NCBI GenBank assembly: GCA_964551445.1
Contig: CAZKCG010000017.1
Coordinates: 1-64,000, forward strand
Direction of reading: 5' to 3'
DNA length: 64,000 nt
Origin: DAOPXV01 sp964551445
GTDB lineage: Bacteria > Muiribacteriota > UBA9980
The position numbers were made by a program, and so were the translations under genes. Shown here piece after piece: positions 32,847 through 41,002 of the stretch; positions within the stretch are counted from its first letter, which is position 1, and the number at the start of each line of letters is the position of its first letter. The notes under the pieces were generated by a model. The model worked only from the letters and a program-made list of their open reading frames with translations, had not been told where the DNA came from and made no database searches.

Positions 32847-34163
32847 TTATTTTATGACGGCTGAAGACGCTTTATCAGCAGAGTGATTCAAAGAATAAAG
32901 ATAAGCCGCCAGGGCGTCCCGTTCAAGACCGCTGCCGAAAAACGGAGGCATGAATTTTTTAAGCTCGTTCATCTTTAACAGATTCTGCTTAATAAGCTCC
33001 TCGCTCCAGGACTTGACCAGCGGGCGAACGGCGTTATAACCGTCGAGAGCATGACAGGCCTGACACTGATAACGGAACAGCTCGCGGCCGGCATCTATTT
33101 TATTGGCGGATGTTACTTCTTTGATAGAGCACCATTTGAGATTTTTAAGAAAATCGGATGTGTCTATCTCGGGCTTCCCCTGGTTATCGACGTATATCGA
33201 ATTCGAATACAATCTGTCATAGAGCGTGTAAGGCTTTCTAATGCCTTCCCTGACCAGTTCGAATGTGGCCATAAAGGTCCCGGCGAATATGATAAGAACG
33301 ATGGTGAATATGGTTGAAAACCTTTTGATGTCAAGCCAGGCGTGAGCAACGGCGGCGATTATAAGAAGCGCGGCAGAACCGGCGCATATGTTCGACATGA
33401 TCATAAGAAGCGCGGAACCGCCCATTACTATGTCTTTTGAAGAGCCCGGAAGCATCCAGAAATACCACCCGGCGAAAACCGGCATTAGAACCAGGCACGG
33501 CGCGAGGTAAAACGAAGCGTTGAGAATGGCTTTTTCACGGACCTCTTCATCGAACTGAAAGGTGGCCGTGAACATGGCAAATACGCCCGCTAATACTATA
33601 CATGTCACCGTTCTGAAAAAGAGTGACGGAAAATAAGTCGGATTGAAAAAAGCCGCCCAGAAATTTCCGGTTTCATAATAGCTGCCGGGCGTAAGCATGA
33701 ATGTTATGATACCGTTTATTACAAAAAGAGAAAGCCAGGCCGCGACGAAATATATGAGAGCGAGGATCTCGCGCGATCTCTGCGTCAGAACGTCAAATTT
33801 ATAAACATAGAGCATTATGGCCGCTATCTCGACGAAAAAGAGGACCCACTCGATGGCCCACGCGTATAGAAAGATATGGATAAGCGTGGAAGTGGCGGCA
33901 GGCGATACGAGGCCTATGACGAACCAGATACCGACGCCCGAAACAGCCCCGAAAACGGTGGTTAAGAGCATGAAAAATTTCGCGTGACTTTTAAGATATT
34001 CGAGAAGTTTGCCGTCAGGGCTCTTTCTAAGGAGCACCTCCGAGTAATAAATATAAAAACCGCCGCCCACCGCGAGATGCGATACTATCACGTGCAGGAT
34101 AGCTATTATCGCGATAAGCATGGAGCCGCCAAGCAGCGGGATATCCCAGAACGGATAATTCAT
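32847..34163 (-). CDS. CydA-like cytochrome bd-family protein fused to C-terminal cytochrome c
   Basis: About nine membrane segments are followed by a soluble tail. Counted from the upstream ATG at 34172, the region HVIVSHLAVGGG (H27, H32) and the pair E108/E115 in AIEWVLFFVEI resemble the heme-binding parts of CydA. The tail has one heme-c site C370-QA-C373-H374 and a later Met in FMPPF (M408) as likely sixth ligand. Fused cytochrome c suggests electrons arrive from a c-type donor rather than quinol, as proposed for some bd-like families; this is inference. I prefer ATG 34163 because AAAGG directly abuts the one at 34172. The 31687 gene follows. Confidence 0.68.
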   Translation of the reverse strand: MNYPFWDIPLLGGSMLIAIIAILHVIVSHLAVGGGFYIYYSEVLLRKSPDGKLLEYLKSHAKFFMLLTTVFGAVSGVGIWFVIGLVSPAATSTLIHIFLYAWAIEWVLFFVEIAAIMLYVYKFDVLTQRSREILALIYFVAAWLSLFVINGIITFMLTPGSYYETGNFWAAFFNPTYFPSLFFRTVTCIVLAGVFAMFTATFQFDEEVREKAILNASFYLAPCLVLMPVFAGWYFWMLPGSSKDIVMGGSALLMIMSNICAGSAALLIIAAVAHAWLDIKRFSTIFTIVLIIFAGTFMATFELVREGIRKPYTLYDRLYSNSIYVDNQGKPEIDTSDFLKNLKWCSIKEVTSANKIDAGRELFRYQCQACHALDGYNAVRPLVKSWSEELIKQNLLKMNELKKFMPPFFGSGLERDALAAYLYSLNHSADKASSAVIK

Positions 34164-34256
34164 GTGGCCCATCCTTTCTAATTTACTTATTATAGAAATT
34201 ATACTTTTATACTTTAAATTTCGAATTTTTTTCAGGTAATGCTTTTAAGTTTTTGC

Positions 34257-34285
34257 ATTATAACACAATTTGTTTTTTAAATCAA
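34257..34285 (-). promoter_or_regulatory. Promoter of the cytochrome-bd-like unit
   Basis: Read on the minus strand: TTGATT (34285-34280), a 17-bp spacer, TATAAT (34262-34257). About 90 bases of AT-rich leader precede the start codon. Confidence 0.7.
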
Positions 34286-34322
34286 TTCAAGACTTTTATA
34301 ATCTTGAATGAAAGAAGACAGG

Positions 34323-34352
34323 TTGACAAACCACTTCTGTTTGTGATATTAT
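34323..34352 (+). promoter_or_regulatory. Promoter of glyQS
   Basis: TTGACA (34323-34328), an 18-bp spacer and TATTAT (34347-34352). It is divergent from the cytochrome promoter 38 bases away, and the leader carries the hairpin at 34401. Confidence 0.72.
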
Positions 34353-34400
34353 CATTTACTGACTGAAATATGCTTTAAAAATTCGAACTTGAAATTTTAA

Positions 34401-34430
34401 AAGGGTTGCCGTTAACAGGCAACCTTTGTT
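34401..34430 (+). terminator. Terminator-like hairpin in the glyQ leader (possible attenuator)
   Basis: GGTTGCC (34404-34410) pairs with GGCAACC (34418-34424) around GTTAACA, extended by AAAG/CTTT with a bulge. T-rich TTTGTTTG follows. It lies about 45 bases after the expected transcript start and 80 before glyQ, where it could end transcription early or yield a short RNA. No T-box or glycine-riboswitch motif was seen with it. Confidence 0.5.
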
Positions 34431-34508
34431 TGATTTATACCGGCATGGATTATCCCAAAACGATACTTTAATAAATTATTATTCAAAAATCTGGTTATGA
34501 GGTGTGCG

Positions 34509-35384
34509 ATGAACTTTCAGGAAATCATACTAACCCTTCAAAATTACTGGTCTTCCCAAAAATGCGCCATTACTCAGCCTTACGACATCGAAAAAGGCGC
34601 GGGCACTTTCAATCCCGCAACTTTTCTGCGTTCGCTGGGTCCCGAGCCGTGGAACGCGGCATATGTCGAACCATGCCGCAGGCCTACCGACGGGCGTTAT
34701 GGAGAAAATCCGAACCGCGTTCAGCACTATTTTCAATTTCAGGTCGTAATGAAACCGGCTCCGGAAAATATACAGGAGCTCTATCTTACGAGCCTTGAAA
34801 AACTTGGCATCAGCCGCAACGATCACGACATCCGCTTCGTCGAGGACGACTGGGAATCACCGACGTTAGGCGCATGGGGCCTCGGATGGGAAGTATGGCT
34901 CAATGGAATGGAAGTCACGCAGTTCACCTATTTTCAGCAGATCGGAAGCATCGACCTAAGCCCTATAACCGTTGAAATAACCTACGGGATAGAGCGTCTT
35001 GCCATGTATATACAGAAAAAAGACTCAATATTCGATATAGAATGGGTCGACGGCATAACATACGGCGAGATCTATCATCAGAACGAGGTCGAACAGTCCA
35101 AATATAATTTCGAGCACGCCGACACTAAAATGCTTTTAGACCTTTTCACGACTTATGAACGCGAATCCAAACGCCTTATGGAACTTGACCTCGTCCTTCC
35201 AGCGTACGATTACGTTATGAAATCGTCCCATTCCTTTAATCTTTTAGACGCCCGCGGCGCCATATCGGTCACCGAAAGGGTCAAATATATCGGAAGGATA
35301 CGCGAAATGGCCAGAGCGGTAGCGGGAGCATACCTGAAAAAACGCGAAGAATTAAATTTTCCATTATTAAAAGGAGCAAAATAA
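34509..35384 (+). CDS. glyQ: Glycyl-tRNA synthetase alpha subunit
   Basis: Catalytic subunit of the tetrameric bacterial glycyl-tRNA synthetase. The start is ATG 34509: GAGGTG lies four bases before it and the product then begins MNFQEIILTLQNYW, as in other GlyQ. Conserved blocks are QPYDIEKGAGTFNPATFLR, PCRRPTDGRYGENPNR and YFQFQVVMKP. The 291-residue length is normal. glyS follows after 3 bases. Confidence 0.97.
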   Translation: MNFQEIILTLQNYWSSQKCAITQPYDIEKGAGTFNPATFLRSLGPEPWNAAYVEPCRRPTDGRYGENPNRVQHYFQFQVVMKPAPENIQELYLTSLEKLGISRNDHDIRFVEDDWESPTLGAWGLGWEVWLNGMEVTQFTYFQQIGSIDLSPITVEITYGIERLAMYIQKKDSIFDIEWVDGITYGEIYHQNEVEQSKYNFEHADTKMLLDLFTTYERESKRLMELDLVLPAYDYVMKSSHSFNLLDARGAISVTERVKYIGRIREMARAVAGAYLKKREELNFPLLKGAK

Positions 35385-35387
35385 CAG

Positions 35388-37499
35388 ATGAAGCGCGATT
35401 TTATAATAGAGATTGGAACGGAAGAGATACCCGCGGGCTTTATTAACGGCGCTATAGAAACGCTGCATAATCTCGTTACCGAAAAATTCAGATCTTCGAT
35501 GATATCTTATGAAAAATCATATTTTTACTCGACGCCCAGAAGGCTTATCGTCCATGTAACGGGCGTCGATGAAGCTCAGAAGGACCAGTTCGAGGAAATA
35601 AAAGGCCCTCCCAAGAAAGCCGCTTTCTCCGACATAGGCCGTCCGACCCAGGCCGCTCTCGGCTTTATCCAGACGAATAACGCTACTCTCAACGATATAA
35701 CGATAAAAGCCACGCCCAAAGGCGAATATTTATACCTCAATAAAACGGTCAAGGGCGTTGACACAATAACGATACTGCCCGGCATAATCGCTGCCGCGCT
35801 CGGCGCCCTTGTCTTTCCAAAGGCCATGAAATGGGATTCCACAGAAGTTCGCTTCGCAAGGCCGGTCCGCTGGATGCTCTGTCTTTTCGGCGAAGATATA
35901 ATAAAATTCAAGTTCGGCACCGTTGAATCGTCGAACAGGACATACAGTATCAGAAGGCTCAATACCAGCGCGACCGTCTCATCGCCCGGCGAATATTTCG
36001 ACGTTATTAAAAAACTCGACGTCATAATAGATACCAAAGTACGCTGTAATTCAATAATAACAAGCCTTAATTCGATATCGGAAAAACTTTGTCTTAAACC
36101 TTATAAAGACGAGGACCTTATAAACGAAGTGGCGAATCTGACCGAAAACCCCGAACCCATCCTCTGCGAATTCAGCCCTGAATTTTTGAAGGTCCCTGAA
36201 AAAATATTGACCTTTACGATGATCAAAAAACAGCGTTACTTCCCTTTATATGAAAATTCCGGAAAACTCTCGAACAAATTCGTGGTTTTTTCTAACGGAA
36301 AGCCGCTTCAGATGGACGAGGTCAGATACGGCAACCAGAAGGTCATCGCGGCACGCCTCGCCGACGCTGAATTTTATTTCAAAGAGGACTGCAAAACCAC
36401 TCTCGAAGCTAAGGCTGAAAAACTTAAAAACGTTGCGTTCCAGCAGAAACTGGGCTCAGTACACGAAAAAGCCTCGAGGATATCGGCTCTCGCCCAGTAC
36501 CTCTACTCGAATTTAATAACGAAAGTGCCGCCTCAGGACGAGTACAAAAAAGCCAAACTCGAAAAGATCAAAAAATGCGCCGAACTCTGCAAGGCCGACC
36601 TCACATCCGAGGTCGTAAAGGACTTCACCGAGCTTCAGGGTTACGCCGGAATGGTTTACGCGCAGCGCGACGGACTTGCCGAAGACATTTCAAAGGGCAT
36701 ATTCGAGCACTACAAACCCTGCTTCAAAGGCGACACGCTCCCCGAAACGACCGAAGGCCAGTGCGTGGGCATCGCAGACAAACTTGATACGATAGCAGGA
36801 TGTTTCGTCATAAAAATGATACCGACCGGTTCCGGAGACCCTTACGCCCTCCGCCGCGCGGCTCTCGGCATCATCGAGATAGCCCTTCACTCTTCACTTT
36901 CCTTCGATTTCGCTAAAATCGTAGAGTTTGCCATCCGCTCATATCCGGAAGCTCTTATCGCCGCTGAAAAATGCGAAGTTAAAAACACCGTGGCGGATAT
37001 CGTGAATTTCATCAAACAGCGCTTTGAAACCAAATTAAAGGAGCTCGGGCTTAGATACGACGTTATAAACGCGACGCTCTGGAACGGCGTATCCAACGTT
37101 TACGAGGACCACAGAAAAGCCGCCTGCCTTTCAAAAGCAAGAACGTCCAAAGAGTTCATATCTCTGGTCACTCCCTTCAAACGCGCTCTCAATATCACTA
37201 AAAATATCGAAAGCGTTGATATCAGGCCGGAACTTCTCGCTATCGACGCGGAAAAAGAGCTTTATGAAAAATACTCGAAGGTCAAAGCGGAGGTCGATAT
37301 AGACCTTGCGGCCAATGATTATTTCAACGCGTTCACCCATTTGTCCGTTTTGAACGAACCGATAGACAGATTCTTCACGGGCGTAATGGTCATGGACAAG
37401 GACGAGAACCTTAAAAATAACAGGGTGGCGCTTCTTTGCGCCATAAGAAACCTCTTCTTCAGGCTGGTCGACATATCCCAGCTTGTTATCGATGAATAA
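35388..37499 (+). CDS. glyS: Glycyl-tRNA synthetase beta subunit
   Basis: Large subunit needed for tRNA-Gly binding and charging. At 703 residues it is of normal size. It opens with IIEIGTEEIPAGFINGA, then shows the GPPKKAAF loop, FPKAMKW, RPVRWMLCLFG, the HD-domain-like central part with TEGQCVGIADKLDTIAGCF and GSGDPYALRRAALGII, and the C-terminal anticodon domain with FFTGVMVMDKDENLKNNR. AAAAGGAGC precedes the ATG. It ends 25 bases before the preferred lon start. Confidence 0.97.
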   Translation: MKRDFIIEIGTEEIPAGFINGAIETLHNLVTEKFRSSMISYEKSYFYSTPRRLIVHVTGVDEAQKDQFEEIKGPPKKAAFSDIGRPTQAALGFIQTNNATLNDITIKATPKGEYLYLNKTVKGVDTITILPGIIAAALGALVFPKAMKWDSTEVRFARPVRWMLCLFGEDIIKFKFGTVESSNRTYSIRRLNTSATVSSPGEYFDVIKKLDVIIDTKVRCNSIITSLNSISEKLCLKPYKDEDLINEVANLTENPEPILCEFSPEFLKVPEKILTFTMIKKQRYFPLYENSGKLSNKFVVFSNGKPLQMDEVRYGNQKVIAARLADAEFYFKEDCKTTLEAKAEKLKNVAFQQKLGSVHEKASRISALAQYLYSNLITKVPPQDEYKKAKLEKIKKCAELCKADLTSEVVKDFTELQGYAGMVYAQRDGLAEDISKGIFEHYKPCFKGDTLPETTEGQCVGIADKLDTIAGCFVIKMIPTGSGDPYALRRAALGIIEIALHSSLSFDFAKIVEFAIRSYPEALIAAEKCEVKNTVADIVNFIKQRFETKLKELGLRYDVINATLWNGVSNVYEDHRKAACLSKARTSKEFISLVTPFKRALNITKNIESVDIRPELLAIDAEKELYEKYSKVKAEVDIDLAANDYFNAFTHLSVLNEPIDRFFTGVMVMDKDENLKNNRVALLCAIRNLFFRLVDISQLVIDE

Positions 37500-37524
37500 A
37501 CCTTTTTTGGAGATGAATACCGTA

Positions 37525-40155
37525 ATGGCATCAGAAATATCAAATTTTTATAATAACGCCGGCGGACCGGGCCCGTGGCCGCTCTCTTTCGCCGCGCCTG
37601 AAAACTCCGGCGGACCTAATGGCGCTTCCGGCGGGAACGAAGGAAATGGCGGCGCTTCCGGCGGCTCCAATGACGGCGGAAGCGACGACCCCGATAAGCT
37701 CCGCAGCCAGATACTAAAAAAACTCGCAAGCAAACTTGGCGAACTGAAAAAAGACCTCGCTGAAGGGCTTCTCGGCGCGGCCGAAGACGGGAACGGCGAA
37801 GGCTCTGACGATGGAACGGCCCGCGCCGAATCGGGAAAATACGTCATACCCGACGTGCTTCCGCTGCTTCCGGCGCGTGAGGTAATGGTCTTCCCTTACA
37901 TGATAGTGCCTCTTTTCGTAGGCCGGAAACAGTCCATAGCGGCTATCGAAAAAGCCATGACAGCGGGTAGGAAGATATTCCTCTCGCTTCAGAAGGACCC
38001 GCAAAAGGAAAATCCCGAGCGCAAAGACCTTTGTGATTTCGGTATCGCGGCCGAGATACTCAATCTTTTGAAACTGCCTGACGGAACCGTCAAGATCCTC
38101 ATCGAAGGATTGAAACGCGTCAGGGTGGTTGAGTTTTTAAGCGAAGAAGACTCGAATTTCATGGTAAAGGTCGAACAGATAAACGACGTTATAGACGAAA
38201 GCGTTGAATTTCAGGCGCTCAAACGGTCGGTTGTAGATCAGTTCGAACTTTACGTAAAGCTCAACAGAAAGATCCCCGTCGAAATAATGATGGTTATATT
38301 AAACACTGACGACCCTTCAAGGCTCGCCGATATAATAACGGCGCACCTGGCGTTAACGTTAACCGCAAGACAGGAAATAATCGAGGAGACCAGCGTAAGC
38401 AAACGGTTCGAAAAGCTTCTCGCCATGATCAACAAGGAAATAGAGATCCTTTCCCTTGAAAAGAAGATCAGGAACAACGTACACGACCAGCTCGAAAAAA
38501 CACAGAAGGAATATTATCTGCGCGAACAGATAAAGACGCTTCAAAAAGAGCTGGGCGAAGACGAAAGCATGAGCCGCGAAGCGGTCGAATACAAGGAAAA
38601 GCTGAAAAAACTCAAAATGCCGGACGAATGCCGCGAGAAAATGGAAAAAGAAATATCCAAATTCGAAAAGATGCATCCGATGTCGGCGGAAACCACGACC
38701 ATAAGAAATTATATAGAATGGATCATCGAACTTCCCTGGGACACGGAAACCGAAGATAACTCCGACATAAACAGGTCCGAGGAGATACTCGAAGAGGACC
38801 ATTACGGCCTCGAAAAGGTCAAGGAAAGAATACTCGAGTTCCTGGCGGTGCGAAAACTCGCCGGAAATAAAATGAAAGGCCCGATGCTCTGCCTCGTCGG
38901 CCCTCCGGGCGTAGGAAAAACCTCGCTTGGAAGATCGGTCGCGCGCGCGCTCGGCAGAAAATTCGTCAGAATGTCGCTCGGCGGCATGCGGGATGAAGCC
39001 GAGATAAGAGGCCACAGGCGCACTTACGTAGGCGCCATGCCCGGAAGAATAATGCAGCTCATACACCAGGTCAAGGCTAAAAACCCGGTCCTTCTGCTCG
39101 ATGAGATCGACAAACTCTCGAGCGATTTCCGCGGCGACCCGGCTTCCGCGCTTCTGGAGGCTCTCGATCCGGAACAGAATTCTACTTTTAACGACCATTA
39201 CATAAACCTTCCATTCGATCTTTCAAAGGTCCTGTTCATGACGACGGCCAACCTGACGCACACTATACCGGCGCCGCTTCTTGACAGAATGGAAATAATC
39301 CGGATCCCGGGATACACCGAAGATGAAAAGCTGAGTATAGCGACGAAGTATCTTACGCCCAAACAGATCGAGGAGAACGGCCTCACAAAAAAACAGATCG
39401 CATTCACGCCGGACGCGCTTAAACACGTTATCCGCTTTTACACCAGGGAAGCCGGGGTCAGAAACCTTGAACGCGAGATAGGTTCCATCGTTCGAAAACG
39501 CGCAAGGACCATAGCCAAGGGCGAAAAGATAAAAGATATAAAAGTTAAAGCGTCCGACGTCGAAAAGTATCTTGGCGCCAAGCGATTCAAATACGGCGAC
39601 ACCGAAACTAAAAAACGCGTCGGAACCGTCAACGGCCTCGCCTGGAGCGAGACCGGCGGATCCGTAATGGTGATTGAATGCGTCATGATGCCGGGCAAAG
39701 GCGAACTTGGCCTCACGGGACAGCTTGGAAGCGTGATGCAGGAGAGCGCCAAAGCGGCTTTCTCATACATCAGGTCCAACGGCGATAAACTCGGTATCGC
39801 GTCCGACACTTTTAAAAAATTCGATTTTCACGTCCACGTGCCCGAGGGCGCTATCCCTAAAGACGGGCCTTCAGCGGGCATAGCCCTGTGTTCATCGCTC
39901 ATATCTCTCATAACGAAAAAAGAGGCCCGCGGCGATCTGGCCATGACGGGCGAGATAACGTTAAGCGGCAGAGTGCTTCCGATAGGCGGCGTCAAGGAAA
40001 AAGTGCTGGCCGCTCACAGCGTCGGCATCTTCGAGGTCATCCTTCCCGACGACAACCGGAAAGACCTTGAGGACATTCCTGAAAAGATCAGAAAAGACAT
40101 GAAATTCACCTTCGTAAAAAACATCGGAGAAGTGCTGAAAACGCTTTTTAAATAA
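37525..40155 (+). CDS. lon: ATP-dependent Lon protease with Gly/Ser/Asn-rich N-terminal extension
   Basis: Cytoplasmic AAA+ protease for damaged and regulatory proteins. I choose ATG 37525 (GGAG 12 bases upstream, product begins MASEIS) over the TTG at 37483, which overlaps glyS; ATG 37513 abuts the ribosome site. The 876 residues begin with about 105 extra residues, Gly/Ser/Asn-rich then acidic, before the usual opening IPDVLPLLPAREVMVFP. Walker A is GPPGVGKTS (K465), and the Ser-Lys dyad is S783 in KDGPSAG and K826 in GGVKEKV. A 10-bp hairpin follows the stop. Confidence 0.96.
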   Translation: MASEISNFYNNAGGPGPWPLSFAAPENSGGPNGASGGNEGNGGASGGSNDGGSDDPDKLRSQILKKLASKLGELKKDLAEGLLGAAEDGNGEGSDDGTARAESGKYVIPDVLPLLPAREVMVFPYMIVPLFVGRKQSIAAIEKAMTAGRKIFLSLQKDPQKENPERKDLCDFGIAAEILNLLKLPDGTVKILIEGLKRVRVVEFLSEEDSNFMVKVEQINDVIDESVEFQALKRSVVDQFELYVKLNRKIPVEIMMVILNTDDPSRLADIITAHLALTLTARQEIIEETSVSKRFEKLLAMINKEIEILSLEKKIRNNVHDQLEKTQKEYYLREQIKTLQKELGEDESMSREAVEYKEKLKKLKMPDECREKMEKEISKFEKMHPMSAETTTIRNYIEWIIELPWDTETEDNSDINRSEEILEEDHYGLEKVKERILEFLAVRKLAGNKMKGPMLCLVGPPGVGKTSLGRSVARALGRKFVRMSLGGMRDEAEIRGHRRTYVGAMPGRIMQLIHQVKAKNPVLLLDEIDKLSSDFRGDPASALLEALDPEQNSTFNDHYINLPFDLSKVLFMTTANLTHTIPAPLLDRMEIIRIPGYTEDEKLSIATKYLTPKQIEENGLTKKQIAFTPDALKHVIRFYTREAGVRNLEREIGSIVRKRARTIAKGEKIKDIKVKASDVEKYLGAKRFKYGDTETKKRVGTVNGLAWSETGGSVMVIECVMMPGKGELGLTGQLGSVMQESAKAAFSYIRSNGDKLGIASDTFKKFDFHVHVPEGAIPKDGPSAGIALCSSLISLITKKEARGDLAMTGEITLSGRVLPIGGVKEKVLAAHSVGIFEVILPDDNRKDLEDIPEKIRKDMKFTFVKNIGEVLKTLFK

Positions 40156-40168
40156 TTAAAAATTTTTG

Positions 40169-40192
40169 CCGGCCAGAAAATATTCTGGCCGG
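40169..40192. other. Perfect 10-bp hairpin between lon and the next gene
   Basis: CCGGCCAGAA, loop AATA, TTCTGGCCGG. No T run follows on either strand, so it is not a standard terminator. It may stabilise or process the lon message. Confidence 0.6.
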
Positions 40193-40215
40193 TCCCTTAA
40201 ATAAAGGAGGCAGTG

Positions 40216-40977
40216 ATGTATCTTAAAAAAATCCTGGCCGCGGCCGCGCTCGTCATACTTTTTTCTCCGCTTTGCGCGATGGGCGCCGGACTCGATCTCA
40301 ACCTCAATAAGGAAAAGGTCATCGACAGGATAAAGCATTTCAAAATAAGATCCGTTTCGCACTATATTTACGAATATCAGAAGGGCAGATCTTACAAGTC
40401 TTATCTTTATGAATACGACCGTGCCGGAAATCCGGTCCGTTCGGTCGAATATAACCCCGATAAAACCGTTCGTGAAGAATGCGTTTATAAACAGGATAGC
40501 GAAAAACTCGTTTCCGGTGTCGAATACGCTTCAAATAAAAGCGTTTCAAGAAAAACAACATACAGATACGACGATTTCAACAATATGATCGAGCTTGAAA
40601 AATACTCTCCGGACGGCCGTCTCGAAAGCAAAACCGTCTACAGGATAAATTTTAGCGAAAACACCATGGACGAGATCACATATGACGCGTCCGGAAAGAC
40701 GAACTCAAAAACAAGTTCGCTTTATAAGTGCGACTCGCGCGGAAACGTCATCGAAAAAGCGTCATACGGCATGGCCGGAAATCTCGAGGGCCGCAACGTC
40801 TTTAAATATGATGAAAAAGGCAATATCGAAAAAAAGAACTTTTTCTATCCGGACGGCCCGGCGTCGACTCAATCTTATAGATACGACGAAAACGGCAATA
40901 TGGTCCTGATCGTGAACCGCGACGGGAAAGGGGCTCTGGTCTCGGCCATAAAAACGGTATATACCTACTACAGATAA
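40216..40977 (+). CDS. Exported YD-repeat-like protein
   Basis: A 253-residue exported protein. ATG 40216 is preceded by a strong AAAGGAGG (40203-40210). Residues 1-22 form a signal peptide cut near AMG/AG. The rest is a run of roughly 20-residue beta units of the form YEYDRAGNPVRSVEY, YRYDDFNNMIELEKY, FKYDEKGNIEKKNFF and YRYDENGNMVLIVNR. This is the hallmark of YD/RHS-type repeats, which bind sugars or build beta-barrel shells. No toxin or core domain is attached, so it is a short stand-alone version. Function unknown. Confidence 0.75.
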   Translation: MYLKKILAAAALVILFSPLCAMGAGLDLNLNKEKVIDRIKHFKIRSVSHYIYEYQKGRSYKSYLYEYDRAGNPVRSVEYNPDKTVREECVYKQDSEKLVSGVEYASNKSVSRKTTYRYDDFNNMIELEKYSPDGRLESKTVYRINFSENTMDEITYDASGKTNSKTSSLYKCDSRGNVIEKASYGMAGNLEGRNVFKYDEKGNIEKKNFFYPDGPASTQSYRYDENGNMVLIVNRDGKGALVSAIKTVYTYYR

Positions 40978-41002
40978 AAATTTTATAAAGAGGGTATGCG
41001 TT

